Assembly: GCA_003194525.1 (NCBI GenBank)
Contig: NBIV01000135.1
Coordinates: 161,636-225,635 of the forward strand
DNA from: Gracilariopsis chorda
Taxonomy: Eukaryota; Rhodophyta; Florideophyceae; Gracilariales; Gracilariaceae
Length of the DNA: 64,000 nt
Direction: 5' to 3'
Below the pieces are notes generated by a model. That model was not told the origin of the DNA and made no database searches. It saw only the letters and a program-made list of their open reading frames with translations. The position numbers and the translations under genes are program-made. Shown here piece by piece: positions 1-10,843 of the stretch (positions are counted from its first letter, which is position 1; each line of letters opens with the position of its first letter).

Positions 1-3000
1 GACGTGAGTCTCCGTCGTCTCTTGAGACACAATCTGGGAAGGAATCCTCTTGAAGACCTGTGCGCACCTTATAGAGGATAGTTCAACGAGAATGCTTTAA
101 GAAAAAAGATATTAAAACTATGCTGTGTTCGGATTATGCTTTGCAACCTTCCTGCTTTAGCGGGGTACTGGCCTGGACAGCTAAGGGACTCCGCATCGTA
201 CTCAAATGCCTTCGAGGAATCATATACCAAGGGTACTTCAAGGTTTATGCACCTTTTACGAACGTCAAAGAAATCACTTTTGATACTCTGTTTCCATACT
301 TTGTTCGTGTTGTGTTATGGTCTCACAACTTTCGATGAGCTAAGGCATAGAGTTGAAAATGCCGTTGATCGCTTTGTCATGAGGTGTAGAAAACGCTCCA
401 AGTCCAGGCGAGACACGTTCCCGTCTGCACGAGAAAGACAAGGAGTTGGAGTACCAGAAATAGTGAAGAAATGGCCGGAAAGATTGCCAATAACTTATCA
501 ACAACAAGAAGTATTTTGAATTTTTTCGCTCATTTGGGCATATTCAATTGGTCCACGTGGAAATAGCAGGCAGAGTATGAAATACCGCTAGAAACCCAAC
601 GGTATGATACATAAGATACCGATGTTCGCTTTCGCAAGAAAGCAGAGTAGTTCAGCTGTTCTTCTTCTTCTTCTTTACTGTGGGCCCTTGATGTCCAACT
701 ACAAGATAAGGGTAAAGCATATCTGGTTAAAGATATTTTTCTCTCCGCAGGAAACCGAGGAATTTCTGCGGTTCAGCTGTTCATCACTATTTGAGTTCGG
801 GATCTCTTCATTGCTTTCGATATCAATATTGATAAATGTCAGTTGGTCAAAAAAAATTTCTTTGCATTTTGCCCTCTTTGTTCCATGCAGTCGATTAACC
901 ATAAATCCACAGAAAGCAGCAACGGAACTATTATTCGCAAACAACATGTCTTCCATATGTTGTTTACAGTATTCTTGAGAGAAGAAGACTTCAAAGATGC
1001 TCGTTCTACGATGACTAAAGAGAGGCTTCCTGGTCCAAATAGTCGAATAGAACGGAATCTCGTAAAGGCCAGGAACTGTGTGAGCCATTTCTGGTACCAG
1101 AGTACATGCAGTTCCAGCCCGCCGAGGTGTGTCCAACTCCAGAAAGGCTATAACTTACGCCGGATGAGGAAGACAAAATAGAGATGCGATTGGGTCTATA
1201 GGGTGAATATATTCCTGAAGAGAGAAAGATTTTACTGAAAGCTCTCCTGCAGCTTAGTAATAGAAAGCTGTTGACAACAACAAAGACGAAGAAGGGGAAT
1301 TTAGCTGTAGAATATGTGATTTGCCTTGTACATCCAGAAGGTTGAATGCGTTGCCCAGGAATTAAAGACACTGCCCATATAAACACACAAACACTTATGG
1401 TGGTCTCGGAATAAACACACAAGCTAACCACAGACACACAATGCTTTTTTAGCTCAACAGAAGTCCTTTCTCTTCGAAACACAATAGCCATTTGAATGAA
1501 TGGTATTGAAGGTATGGCTACCATGGGTACTATGAGTAAATCTTCTTCGGTGCTTAGGATTGGGGTAGGTACAATACTAGTATCTTCAAACAGTTGCGAT
1601 GCGCTCAATTGCAAGTCCATAGACGAGACCCATTCGAAGTCCTTAAGGATAATGTTTTGTGCATATCACAACCCGAAACTATCTCAGACCACTTAATGAC
1701 AGCTTTTTTATCCGCGAGCGCGCGTAAAGACGTCTTAATATGTACATCTCTGAAGCGCAACTAATTCCGAGAAAGAAGTTGTCACACCAACAAGGGGAGC
1801 CAATCAGCTCCCCTCCAATGTAACCGAATTGTGTTTCTCTTCTTCGGGACGTCGGCCGACCATGGTAGGGGGAGTACGTGAATTGTGCCCAGCGTAGAAC
1901 CATTAACCTCCCCCTCCTGGTCTTTCCACGCAATACTAACCCAGGAAAAAAGCAATTTTGTATCACAGCTCTAGAAGAGTTCGAGTGCAACACATCAAAT
2001 CCTTCCTTATTTTCTTAGCAACGAAATCAATAGAGCCAGAAAATCCATTCGTATGCTGTTGATGTAGCCAGGGTAGAACCACCCTTCGCATTTCTCTATA
2101 TTCTTCATATACTTTGGAGAGAGGAGCTTATCTAAGATCAATCGCTACCGAACTGTCGAAATTCGGACAATAAGCCCATATAGACACAGACACATACATA
2201 TGTGTAAATGATGTACTGGCATTAGAGCAGTTCTAAAAGAAAACAAAGTCCTTAAACCTTACCCCTGGCAATAATATTTCACCTGTTGTATACGATAAGA
2301 TTTCTGCGGTTGTTGGCTCTTCTGCGAAAAGTTGCTCTAAGGGTTACTGAATACTTGAAGCCTAGCCCCTACCCATAGCTATACATAGGTGCCGTCCTGC
2401 ATGAAAGCGTATGTAAGCTTGAACAGGTGTGAGAACAAGATCACTACGACTTGGACAGGAGGATATGAATTCGTTCGTAACGAATGAAGTCCTGTTAGCA
2501 CTCTACCATCCTTATTGGGCGACTGCTAACGCATATAAAACCGATCGCATCTACCAGGGCTATGAACCGCATCGCACATTCGTCGCTAAGTGGGTCTTCT
2601 CTGTAATAACAAAATCTTATCACTGTCATCTGGAGTGCCTTTAAACTTCAAGGCTTCCTTCAGAAAGAAGCCCTCTCAAATCTTATTTAGGTAAGGGTTT
2701 AAACAGCGTTCTCTCCGGCCATTCTTTAATGGTATTATTGAAAGTGTGTCTCTCGTGGATTGTGTCTTTGTTACAACTCTCGTGGTACGTCCAAGTTTTT
2801 AAATCTGAGGAACGACTTATCTCCCAGAAATGGCCAGAAAAGTTACTGGTTTATCTATAACCCCTACCATAGTCCTGGAATTAGGGACACGAGCTCATAT
2901 AAACACACCCAAACGCAAACATCTCCTAGAACAAAACAGTTGATCTCCCTCGGGAAGTCGGTCGAGGAATGACCTCCCACCGCTCGAATATCTTCGAATC

Positions 3001-3836
3001 AGAAACAGGCAACGCTCTTGAAGAGGGTCTTAGGATAGGCAATCTTGATTTCTTTCACAGGATAAGCGCTGTGAACCATTCTTTGAACGATAAGTCTTAC
3101 TTTATCTCGTGTGTGCCATACGATCAAAGCGCACAAAAGTCAGCCAAGTACAGGTAGTAAGGCATAACAAAGACGAATGCGTTTCGCAAAATGCTCATTT
3201 TCTATGAAGCGCTTTAAGAAACTCAACCAGAAGAGTATGCCTACCTCCCCTTCATGATCGTTGTGATTTACCAGTCGACGAGATTCTTAGAAAAAGGCCT
3301 GTTGGTCTACCTGATAAGAGAACGTTTCTTTGAAAAGAAAGTATCTGCACTGTGTAGGAATTAGACATAGGCGCCCGTAAAGAGAGAGAGAATTCCGGTT
3401 GCGTACGTGTCTTCTTCAACGTTCGGCTTTCGTGTGGACACTGTTCAAAACCATCAGTGTTGTCAGGCTCGAGCGAAAATCGTTGTTGATGCAAGCCTCC
3501 GTCGATAAGGAGTTGGCATATTCAGCAGGACCCTTATCACGAGAAGTGTGGCGCAAGTGCGAGCGATCCAGTTGGCATTACCCAGTGCACTCGATGCCCG
3601 GTGACAACAATGCTGGACAATTCCTAAGCATGCTATATTGGAATATATCAAAAAATCCTTGACCCTCAATTCGATGGGCTCTTCGGACTATTGTGCTTTA
3701 TAAAAGCCTTGTTACAGAGGTGCCGGCTCATGTCTGTCGCCGTAAGTTTCGTGCTCCAAATGTGAAATCCATTGCTCTCTAAACTCGCTTATCTCAGTGG
3801 TATAAGCACTCATTACCCGATATCATCACCACTGAA
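1..3836. other. AT-rich stretch without a convincing gene
   Basis: No open frame here shows a recognisable domain, and the longer ones (up to about 200 codons at 1015-1620 on the minus strand) read as low-complexity Ser/Val-rich sequence with no family resemblance. Short related segments recur, for example a CCATATAAACACAC-like string near 1374 and again near 2893, with a looser version near 2173, suggesting remnants of an old dispersed repeat. I see no RNA gene. Confidence 0.5.
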
Positions 3837-4790
3837 ATGTTCCCGAAAGTTTCAAAGAGCGCCAGCACCGCAAAGCGGGAATCAAATATTCGACGACAGT
3901 TGGGAGCTGTATCAAGATGTCAGAGAATCGGGAAACCCAGAAGAGCAAGAAGGAGTCGTGAAAAGGGTTGCGAAAGGATATCCTACGTTGGAGAGGGGTT
4001 CAAATTTGGGAAGAAGCGAAAACAAGTGCGGGATGCAAAGTGTGAGTTGATGGGTTGGAGGAGCCTAAACCATGATGTGCAACATAATATCTTGGAGCGG
4101 CTGCCACTCCGGGATCTCTTAAACGCTCGCTTAGCTGGATTAGATGCAGAATCGCCCAAATTTCAACAGAGCTCCCAGGAACTAATGCGCACCAGGTGTT
4201 TGGAATTGCAGCCGTTATGGAAGGAGTGGCGGAATACCAGTCGTCTGAAGAGCCGAGAATACAGACACAACTGTGATCCAGTGGAATTCTCAAGGGTGAA
4301 GAAGTTATCTGCTTGCCATTGCTTGGTTTCAGAGTTAAAGCATCTCTGGCACCTTAAGGATCTGCAAAGTCTGCATATCACCGCCTGCCCTCTGTTTCAT
4401 CCGCAACTGGACGATCTGAACAGAGCACTTCGAAGCTGTACTGGCCTACTTGAACTCAGTTTGGCGTCTTGTGCATATGACAAATTTCCGGAGAGTATCT
4501 TAAAACTGAAGAAGTTGCGTCGCTTAGATTTATCCAGAACAGGCATCACACGACTACCAGAAAAGATAGGCGATGAACTATCTGAACTTCGTGTCGTCAA
4601 GCTCGCGGACTGTCTGTCTGTGCAGCACATACCCGAGTCCTTACTATCTCTATTAGAGCAGAGGAAAAGAAAGGCCTCTCTCGGGAAGTGTAAGACGACC
4701 ATAACCGTCAACTTGAATGGACTTTCTCCAGGACATAAGAAATTGCTTGTCTCGGCATACAGGTATCCCCTTTTAGCTGCATCGATATGA
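3837..4790 (+). CDS. F-box / leucine-rich-repeat protein
   Basis: The open frame encodes 317 residues. After a basic N-terminus (rich in Lys/Arg, residues 1-70) comes an F-box-like segment beginning near residue 72 (MGWRSLNHDVQHNILERLPL), with the Leu/Ile-Leu-Pro spacing seen in Skp1-binding F-boxes. The C-terminal half holds three to four leucine-rich repeats (LQSLHITACPL, LLELSLASC, LRRLDLSRTGITRLPEKI, LRVVKLADC). Such proteins usually act as substrate receptors of SCF ubiquitin ligases. The true start may be the internal Met near 4050, directly before the F-box, because the upstream part looks unlike the rest. No intron is needed. There is no close neighbour on this strand. The function is inferred from domain order only; the substrate is unknown. 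Confidence 0.6.
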   Translation: MFPKVSKSASTAKRESNIRRQLGAVSRCQRIGKPRRARRSREKGCERISYVGEGFKFGKKRKQVRDAKCELMGWRSLNHDVQHNILERLPLRDLLNARLAGLDAESPKFQQSSQELMRTRCLELQPLWKEWRNTSRLKSREYRHNCDPVEFSRVKKLSACHCLVSELKHLWHLKDLQSLHITACPLFHPQLDDLNRALRSCTGLLELSLASCAYDKFPESILKLKKLRRLDLSRTGITRLPEKIGDELSELRVVKLADCLSVQHIPESLLSLLEQRKRKASLGKCKTTITVNLNGLSPGHKKLLVSAYRYPLLAASI

Positions 4791-5806
4791 ACGTGTCAGT
4801 AAAGAAGTTCACCACGATCATCATGACGATGATCGACACGTCAATAGTGACATTCAAGAGCAAAACAGAGGTAACCCAACAACTGTACCCCGATCTATCT
4901 AGTTGTTGGAGAGAATACGTACCATGCACCGGGTTGGGAAGTTTTCAATGCAGAAATAACGAATAAAAGTGAGGCGTAGAAGCACGTGCTCTTCCAAGAA
5001 ACTTTACGCCGTAAACTGTAATACGACACAGTTGGCATAGATTCAGAGACGGAAGGGAAGATATATCTTCAACACTAAAGGCACGTGAGGTACCGTTGGT
5101 ACCTTTGGTACCTTTTTCAAGGTGCTCATGGAATATTTGACAATGACAATGAAGTACGAAGTGCAAGTCTTAGGAACGCTACAGGTACCTTGTACAGTAA
5201 TAATGCGATCAAGTGGTTTGCTTGGCCAGATAAGGGTTTAACCCTTAACCTTCTCGGTTCCAACAGTTTTCGATACAACCAGTGTTGCTGCCTTACCTTT
5301 GCTAATAAGAGAAGGCTAATCCTTAACCCGTTTCACATCAACCATATAAATTGTCATCTGCACTGAAGGCTTCACCAGTTGGCACAGTGTGGTGTACATG
5401 TGCGCTGTCATAGGGGTCACTGCCATGGTTCACGCCGGACTTGTGGCCTAGTGGTTTTGGTTATCACACACAAGAATGTGGTGACAGCTGTCAACAGCAT
5501 TTCACAGCAGGAGCATGTCGTAACGAGTTGTAAAGGGATATGAGTATTTAGGGATTGAATGGTTACCAGTTTTCCGGTATGACAAAGAATACACTGTCAA
5601 ACGCATTCAAAGCACAAGCTATCTATAAAGGTATTGTGTCTTCGTGAATCGGATTTTGCAGCGGAAACGTGCCAACTACTCCTTTATTGACAAAGTGCAT
5701 GCAACGAGTTCTTCATACACGACTAGAGCAGCATGGAGAAGCAATCTGCCTACATGATCCAAAACGATACTATGAATGACGCAACAAGGCACCATAAAGG
5801 AAAAAA
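4791..5806. other. Intergenic, no gene seen
   Basis: No coding signal is visible. Three near-tandem GGTACC-type 11-mers lie at about 5088-5115. A short palindrome, AAGGGTT-T-AACCCTT, lies at 5232-5246. This is where the missing 3' half of the neighbouring CRY-DASH gene would be expected, but I found no match to the conserved FAD-binding end of that family on the minus strand. Confidence 0.5.
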
Positions 5807-7228
5807 TTATAAAGCCCTGACGGCCGACCTTTGCGATAGTCCAACGTTACGCAACGCAGCCGTGGACCTCTTGTTGGAGTACTTGGCAGTAATGTATCGG
5901 AAGAAATCACGCCAGACGAGCTCAAAGTAAGTAGTAGAAGTGACAAGTGTATACGGCCGTGGCGAAGCCTTTTTCATCTCATCAAAAATCCTTCTCGGCG
6001 AAATACAGCCGAGCGCCAACCATGGGGAAATTCGACAGGAGAAATCGGCACCAAGATGAGAGGAGGCTTGTGCTCTGGGCGAGAGTGCAGCATCATAGCG
6101 TTTGCTTTCTTCGACGTAAGACTGAACGCGCAAGAGCGCTTCAGTTTCACCGCCGGTAACAGCCGAAATGCCCGTGGCAGAGGCGCGATACGTATCGGAC
6201 TTGGAATTCAGAGGGGTATCCTCGATGCCAAGATCGCGAAGTGTGGGAACGTCTCCCGATTTGAGGCTGCTCGGAATGGTTGGGAAGGAATCAGGAGTAT
6301 GCAACGGGGTGCGGATGGTGCCAGACTTTTGGACAGCCTCACGGAAGTCTGAATAAACGTCTGGAATATTTTGGATTGGGAACGGCAGGTCATCCTCATG
6401 GTAGAGAGTGTTAGCCCAGAAGGTTGAGAGTTGGGCGTTACTGTCCTTGAGAGCTTTTTCCAGAGCGCTTTCAACCTGCTGCTCATCGTGGGTGACCTCC
6501 TTGTGAGCAAAGACGTCACGACATTTGAGTTTAGCGCAGATGTCGGGGATGATTTTCTCTGGGCGGCCGATGCGGACGATGAGGTCACTGCCCTTTGAGC
6601 GAAGGGACTTGCGCAGATCCTGAACGCTCTCGATGAGGAAGCGGGCCCTATACTTTCCCGTTTTCTGGAAGCCGTATTCGGTGCGTCCAAAGTGGCGAGG
6701 GTCAAAGCAGTACACAGGGACGACAGTCTTGGCATCCTCCAAGGCGTAGGAGAGGGCGGGGTGGTCGTCAAGGCGGAGATCAGAACGGAAGAGAACGACA
6801 ACCTTGTCCTTGGACTTTCCAAAAGAATTGTGGTTGAAAAAGGCGCTGGGGGCGTGCATGGGGGCTAACTGGGTGAGCAAGGCGGGGGCGGAGGCTGCGG
6901 CATGGGCACGGGCTGGGGTGAGAGTGGGGAGCGCATTCGGGAGGGTGGTGCGAGCGGCGCCGGGGACGGAAAGACGGGGGTGAGAAGTGGGGGTGGACCC
7001 GATGAAGCCGGTGGTGGAGGGACTTGGGCTCATGTTGGTGGAGACGGCGGAGACGGCGGCTGGTTGCGGCGTGGTTTCGGTTGGCGGAGAAGGTGGGCGG
7101 AGAAGGTGGGCGGCGGCTGTTGCGGTTGGCGGCGGCGGGTGATCACAGCGGCGACGCGCGCTGTGGGCGCATGGCGCGGGCCGCATGGCGTATGGCCGTG
7201 AGCTTGCAGCCGATGGGCGATCACACAC
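5807..7228 (-). CDS. Cryptochrome DASH / photolyase, C-terminally truncated
   Basis: The frame encodes 473 residues. Residues 1-135 are rich in Ala, Pro, Ser and Thr and look like an organelle transit leader; an internal Met near residue 65 (about 7036) is an alternative start. The photolyase alpha/beta domain starts near residue 143 (VVVLFRSDLRLDDHPAL) and is followed by DASH-typical segments (GADFSCRISPWLALGCISPR, YFELVWRDFFRYITAKYS). These proteins bind FAD and a folate antenna and repair UV dimers in DNA, often in plastids or mitochondria. The frame then stops after about 25 unrelated residues, so most of the FAD-binding domain expected after WRDFFR is missing. Either the gene is broken, or a distant exon is joined at a possible GTAACG donor shortly after the last conserved residue; no such exon is visible in the next 1 kb. 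It is divergent from the gene at 7392. Confidence 0.8.
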   Translation of the reverse strand: MCDRPSAASSRPYAMRPAPCAHSARRRCDHPPPPTATAAAHLLRPPSPPTETTPQPAAVSAVSTNMSPSPSTTGFIGSTPTSHPRLSVPGAARTTLPNALPTLTPARAHAAASAPALLTQLAPMHAPSAFFNHNSFGKSKDKVVVLFRSDLRLDDHPALSYALEDAKTVVPVYCFDPRHFGRTEYGFQKTGKYRARFLIESVQDLRKSLRSKGSDLIVRIGRPEKIIPDICAKLKCRDVFAHKEVTHDEQQVESALEKALKDSNAQLSTFWANTLYHEDDLPFPIQNIPDVYSDFREAVQKSGTIRTPLHTPDSFPTIPSSLKSGDVPTLRDLGIEDTPLNSKSDTYRASATGISAVTGGETEALLRVQSYVEESKRYDAALSPRAQASSHLGADFSCRISPWLALGCISPRRIFDEMKKASPRPYTLVTSTTYFELVWRDFFRYITAKYSNKRSTAALRNVGLSQRSAVRAL

Positions 7229-7391
7229 ACATGCGCTCGCTGTGGTGCCGTTTCAATGGCCGCGCTGGACACGTGGAGCGCATTTCGTGGCGTTGTCGCC
7301 AGCGCGCTTGGCGTCGCATGTGCCCTGCAGACTTGTGCGCTGGATTTATGTATAAGTTAACTTACATGGGCTGCAAACGGCGTTCAAATGT
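7229..7391. promoter_or_regulatory. Short divergent intergenic region
   Basis: Only about 160 bp separate the starts of the CRY-DASH gene (minus) and the membrane-protein gene (plus). The stretch is GC-rich and ends in a more AT-rich part near 7347-7362 (TATGTATAAGTTAACTTAC). A shared bidirectional promoter is an inference from layout; no specific element can be proven by eye. Confidence 0.3.
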
Positions 7392-7925
7392 GTGCGCTTA
7401 TCTCCCTCAACCGCCCCTCGCGACGCCATGCAGATGGCCGCCTTCCTCACGCCGCATCTCCCCCTGCGCCCGGCGGCGTGCCTCCCGCGCCGCGCAGCAT
7501 GCAGCATGTGCGAGGCGCGCCCGCCAAACGACCCCACAAGCCTGCGCACAGAATCGCAGCGCCGGCGCAACTCGCCGCCAAAGCCGCTGCGTCGCCGTCA
7601 GCGACGGCGCAATGAGCCAGACCCCCTGGAATGGGACAAGCTGGAGTCCGTCCCGCTGGTGCGTTCAGACGCGTCGCCAGAGTCTGGCGAGGACTACTGG
7701 GTCGACCCCACCGTCACGCTTTCCGACGCCGATCCGGGCAAGGTGCGCGCGAAGAAGAAGAGCATTGAACCGGCTCTCAAGAGAAAGCTCAAAAGCGAGG
7801 TCGTCAGTCCATACTCGGACAACTGGATTCTGCGTGCCGTCGTTGTGGTGGCCTTGCTGGTGCTGGCCGTGTGGAAGTTTGGCGGCCTGGACACCGTTCC
7901 GATTATCACCGTGCCAGATCTCTAG
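7392..7925 (+). CDS. Small membrane protein, probably plastid-targeted
   Basis: The frame encodes 177 residues. The N-terminal ~75 residues are rich in Arg, Ala, Pro and Ser and lack acidic residues at first, like a transit peptide; a second Met at 7428 gives a tidier leader. The middle is hydrophilic (DYWVDPTVTL, then a Lys-rich stretch). A single hydrophobic helix (WILRAVVVVALLVLAVWKF) is followed by a short tail, GGLDTVPIITVPDL, that looks conserved in style. One membrane span near the C-terminus with a short tail fits a thylakoid or envelope protein, but I do not recognise the family and assign no function. There is no intron. Confidence 0.6.
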   Translation: MRLSPSTAPRDAMQMAAFLTPHLPLRPAACLPRRAACSMCEARPPNDPTSLRTESQRRRNSPPKPLRRRQRRRNEPDPLEWDKLESVPLVRSDASPESGEDYWVDPTVTLSDADPGKVRAKKKSIEPALKRKLKSEVVSPYSDNWILRAVVVVALLVLAVWKFGGLDTVPIITVPDL

Positions 7926-8270
7926 TAAACCGAAACAGCCACTGAGCTTGTTAGTGCGCCTCACGCTCCCTCCATTCGCCAACGCCCCACCGCCAAGTCG
8001 CCACTCTGTCAGTGTAAGCGCCAAGTGCTTGGCCGCAGAAGCGCCGTAGACGTGCTCAGTCAACCTGTGTAAGGCGTCGGCTACTTTCTCTGCCACCTGT
8101 CATGCCTGGCGCTTTCTCCACAATACACTCTCACATTTCCCGTCTCACGTCCGTCTTCAGCTGCACCCGTCCGACCACTGCTTTGTACGCTTCTTCCTTT
8201 TCGCCTATCATCGGCCTGCTTCGGCTACATCCCGCCCTCCCCCCGTTTCTTTTTTCGCCGGAAACGCGTC

Positions 8271-9151
8271 ATGAAAGTCCTCTCTCTCATCGTGCTGCGC
8301 GCCCTTCCGCAAGAACCAGAGGCTACTACATTGGCCTCAGCCTACATGCTCGATGACTTTAATTTCTTTCAGCGAGAAAGGTATGTTCTGCGCCATTTAT
8401 CCGCTCGCGCCTTTCTGTTCCGTTTGCTCACCGCATTTCTTGCACCACGCGAAGCGTAAAGCAATTCACCACATTCGTTTCAAGAACAGTCGGAAAGCGA
8501 GTCGAACTCGGTCAAAGAAGCACTGTTGAACACGAAGGCTATCTCGTGCACGTTCACGTTCGCTCCAATGGTCTTGCTGCCGTTGCCGTGTGCGACAAGG
8601 AGTATCCATCCCGAGTAGCTTTCACATTACTCATGAAGCTGCAACAGGACTTCATGAGTGCCCATTCAGACGCAACATGGCTTGCTGCCAGAGAGGAGCT
8701 GCCGTTCCCAGACCTCCAACAAATGATTCGCAAGTACCAAAATCCTCACCAAGCTGATGCTATTATGAAGATTCAAAGAGACCTTGACGAGACCAAGATC
8801 ATTTTGCATAAAACTATAGACAGCGTTCTTGAGCGCGGAGTCAAGTTGGACAACTTGGTGGAGAAGAGTACCGATCTCTCTGCACAATCCAAAATGTACG
8901 TCTTGTAACTGTACTGCAATATACTGCACAATCCGAAGAAGCTAACCTCACTGAGCACCACCTTTTCGCAACCTTTCGCTCTTCCATCGTCGCCGACAGG
9001 TTTTATAAGGTAAGTCTCCGATTTGTACAATCCTCACACCCACTATCCCCACTATGTTCAGTGACTGACTCTTGATTTTCTTTGCTCCTCATCGTGATAT
9101 GATCAAAAACAGACGGCGAAGAAACAAAACAGCTGTTGTAGCATGATGTAA
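8271..9151 (+). CDS. YKT6: R-SNARE YKT6, four exons
   Basis: Splicing exons 8271-8380, 8455-8895, 9000-9009 and 9113-9151 gives 199 residues that follow the YKT6 family end to end. All three introns (74, 104 and 103 bp) are GT..AG. Residues 1-125 are the longin domain. The R-SNARE helix follows, with DAIMKIQRDLDETKIILHKT and the usual arginine-containing centre near VLERG. The protein ends KKQNSCCSMM, giving a CAAX box (CSMM) for farnesylation and a preceding Cys for palmitoylation. YKT6 mediates membrane fusion in ER-Golgi, endosome and vacuole traffic. Exon 3 is only 10 nt and supplies the end of the conserved KMFYK motif. Reading straight through exon 2 would stop after KMYVL and lose the lipid anchor, so the splice model is well supported. 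Confidence 0.93.
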
Positions 9152-10038
9152 ACAAACCCATCTCAAACCTCTGCGAAGTTCTCCACAAAGTGAACATTTG
9201 TAACTGCAACAAAGTCATGGCCTAAGTAAACGAACACCATCTTCCGAGTGGTACCAGGGGAGTTTTTTTTTTTTTTTGAATTCATGTACTCTCTTTGCCT
9301 GAAACAACAAAACAGGAAACTGACGAAACCATGTCCCCTCCCGCATTAGTATCTATGAGTAGGCTCTGCGTGGGATGCTATAGGTTTTGCCAACCAGGTA
9401 GCGCAAAATCCACGAATCAGAATATTACCGTCCGCCTGCAGTTTCTAAATGAAAACGTAGAGGTATCCATAAACATGGACTAACCAGGGGGTTTCTGCCG
9501 CCCTTCCCTTGCCATGAACTCATGATGCGGTGAAAAGAGATGAAACAGACACTTGATCACGTGCAGCTTTCCAATGCACTCTTGGCCGGGGCTCTTGATC
9601 GGATCGGCCTGCCATGTTTTCGACATGATATACATGCACGCTCCTGGCTCTTTCTTCGCTGTATCATGAACTGGATTTCAAGCAACAAGTGGGGAATGGT
9701 TAATTCAAGTCTGAGGAATTTGCAAACTGCGAGAATGAGGAGAAGAGCAATGGAGGTGAAGGCGCAAGGCTTCGAGAAATCAGACACCACCTAATTTATC
9801 AGAAAAACCTATTCATGTATTTGCAGCCCTATTCTCCAAGCAATCCGACCTCCGCAGTTCCCAGCCTGGGAACTGTCTCCTGTAGCTAGTAGAGTGAAAG
9901 CGATTTTTGGTTCTTGAAGCATTTCCATCGAACCACAGCTCCCAGGTATTGCCATTCTTGACATTCGAGAGCGGTCTGCGATTTTCCCTGCCCTTCCCAC
10001 GAAGTGTTCCGAGTTGCACGAAGGAAGCCCAGCAAATC
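9152..10038. other. Intergenic, no gene seen
   Basis: The stretch between YKT6 and NDUFA5 contains a run of about 15 T at 9261-9275 and short open frames without any family resemblance (the longest about 85 codons at 9540-9794). I see no RNA gene. Confidence 0.5.
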
Positions 10039-10542
10039 ATGCTACGAACGCTAGCGAGACGGGCTTTCACGCCGTCGATACGAAGCTTTGCTTCGCAAAT
10101 TCGAGAACCAGGCCCGGTCGGTCTTTACGCAGGAGACGATCCACGAGCGGTAAGGATTCATCTTTCACTCCATGAAACGAAGGTCCTGTAATGTACCCAC
10201 ACATGGAACTAATTCTCTCTCTGATTTGAACGATGCATTAAACGCGACCCACTTGTGCAGACTCTCAGGGAACTGTACAAGCGCACACTAGATGCGGTCA
10301 AGAGCATTCCTGAAACAGCCACTTATCGAGTCAATGTTGAGAAGATCACAAACTATCGCATGGGTATTGTGAAAGAAAACGAAGACATCGCTAAGATCGA
10401 AAATGCTCTCAGTGTCGGACAGATCCAGGAGGTTATTGAGCAAGCAGAGGACGAATTGGAGCTTATTCCCCACATGGTTGAATGGAAACCGTGGGAAATG
10501 AAAGAAGGTGAGAAACCGGTTGTTATCAATGTAGTAGACTAA
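10039..10542 (+). CDS. NDUFA5: NADH dehydrogenase (complex I) accessory subunit NDUFA5/B13
   Basis: Exons 10039-10149 and 10261-10542 join to 130 residues; the 111-bp intron starts GTAAGG and ends TGCAG, and the phase is kept. Residues 1-20 (MLRTLARRAFTPSIRSFASQ) form an Arg/Ser-rich mitochondrial presequence. The body carries the family hallmarks: PGPVGLYAG, LRELYKRTLDAVKSIPE, YRVNVEKITN, a QIQEVIEQAEDEL helix, and the W-K-P-W-E motif near the C-terminus. The subunit sits in the matrix arm of respiratory complex I. The length matches the family. It stands alone, with no operon-like partner. Confidence 0.92.
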
Positions 10543-10843
10543 ACGGAGTGGCATGTTGTTGGCTCTTCTTGTAATGTTATTCGACCCTAATACACGTTTG
10601 AACACGATGCATTCTTTTCCAATTTGCGTCGAATGCAAGAGCAGCACTTTACTGTGTATGTGTTCGAAAAGAAGCTATTGAGTGTTGATTACGTAGGACT
10701 ACGAGGCGATTACATAAAGAAGACGAGATCCCATGTACTTATTCGGGGAAGTGCTCCAAACTAGTGCCACGAACAAGCCTATCAGCAGGATTACTACGAG
10801 TACAGGTTACAGTTTCAGCAGGTAATCATATTGATGTGTTTCT

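Noticed and set aside
1015..1620. 201-codon minus-strand frame
   Set aside because: No domain, no start context and no sign of codon bias; probably chance.
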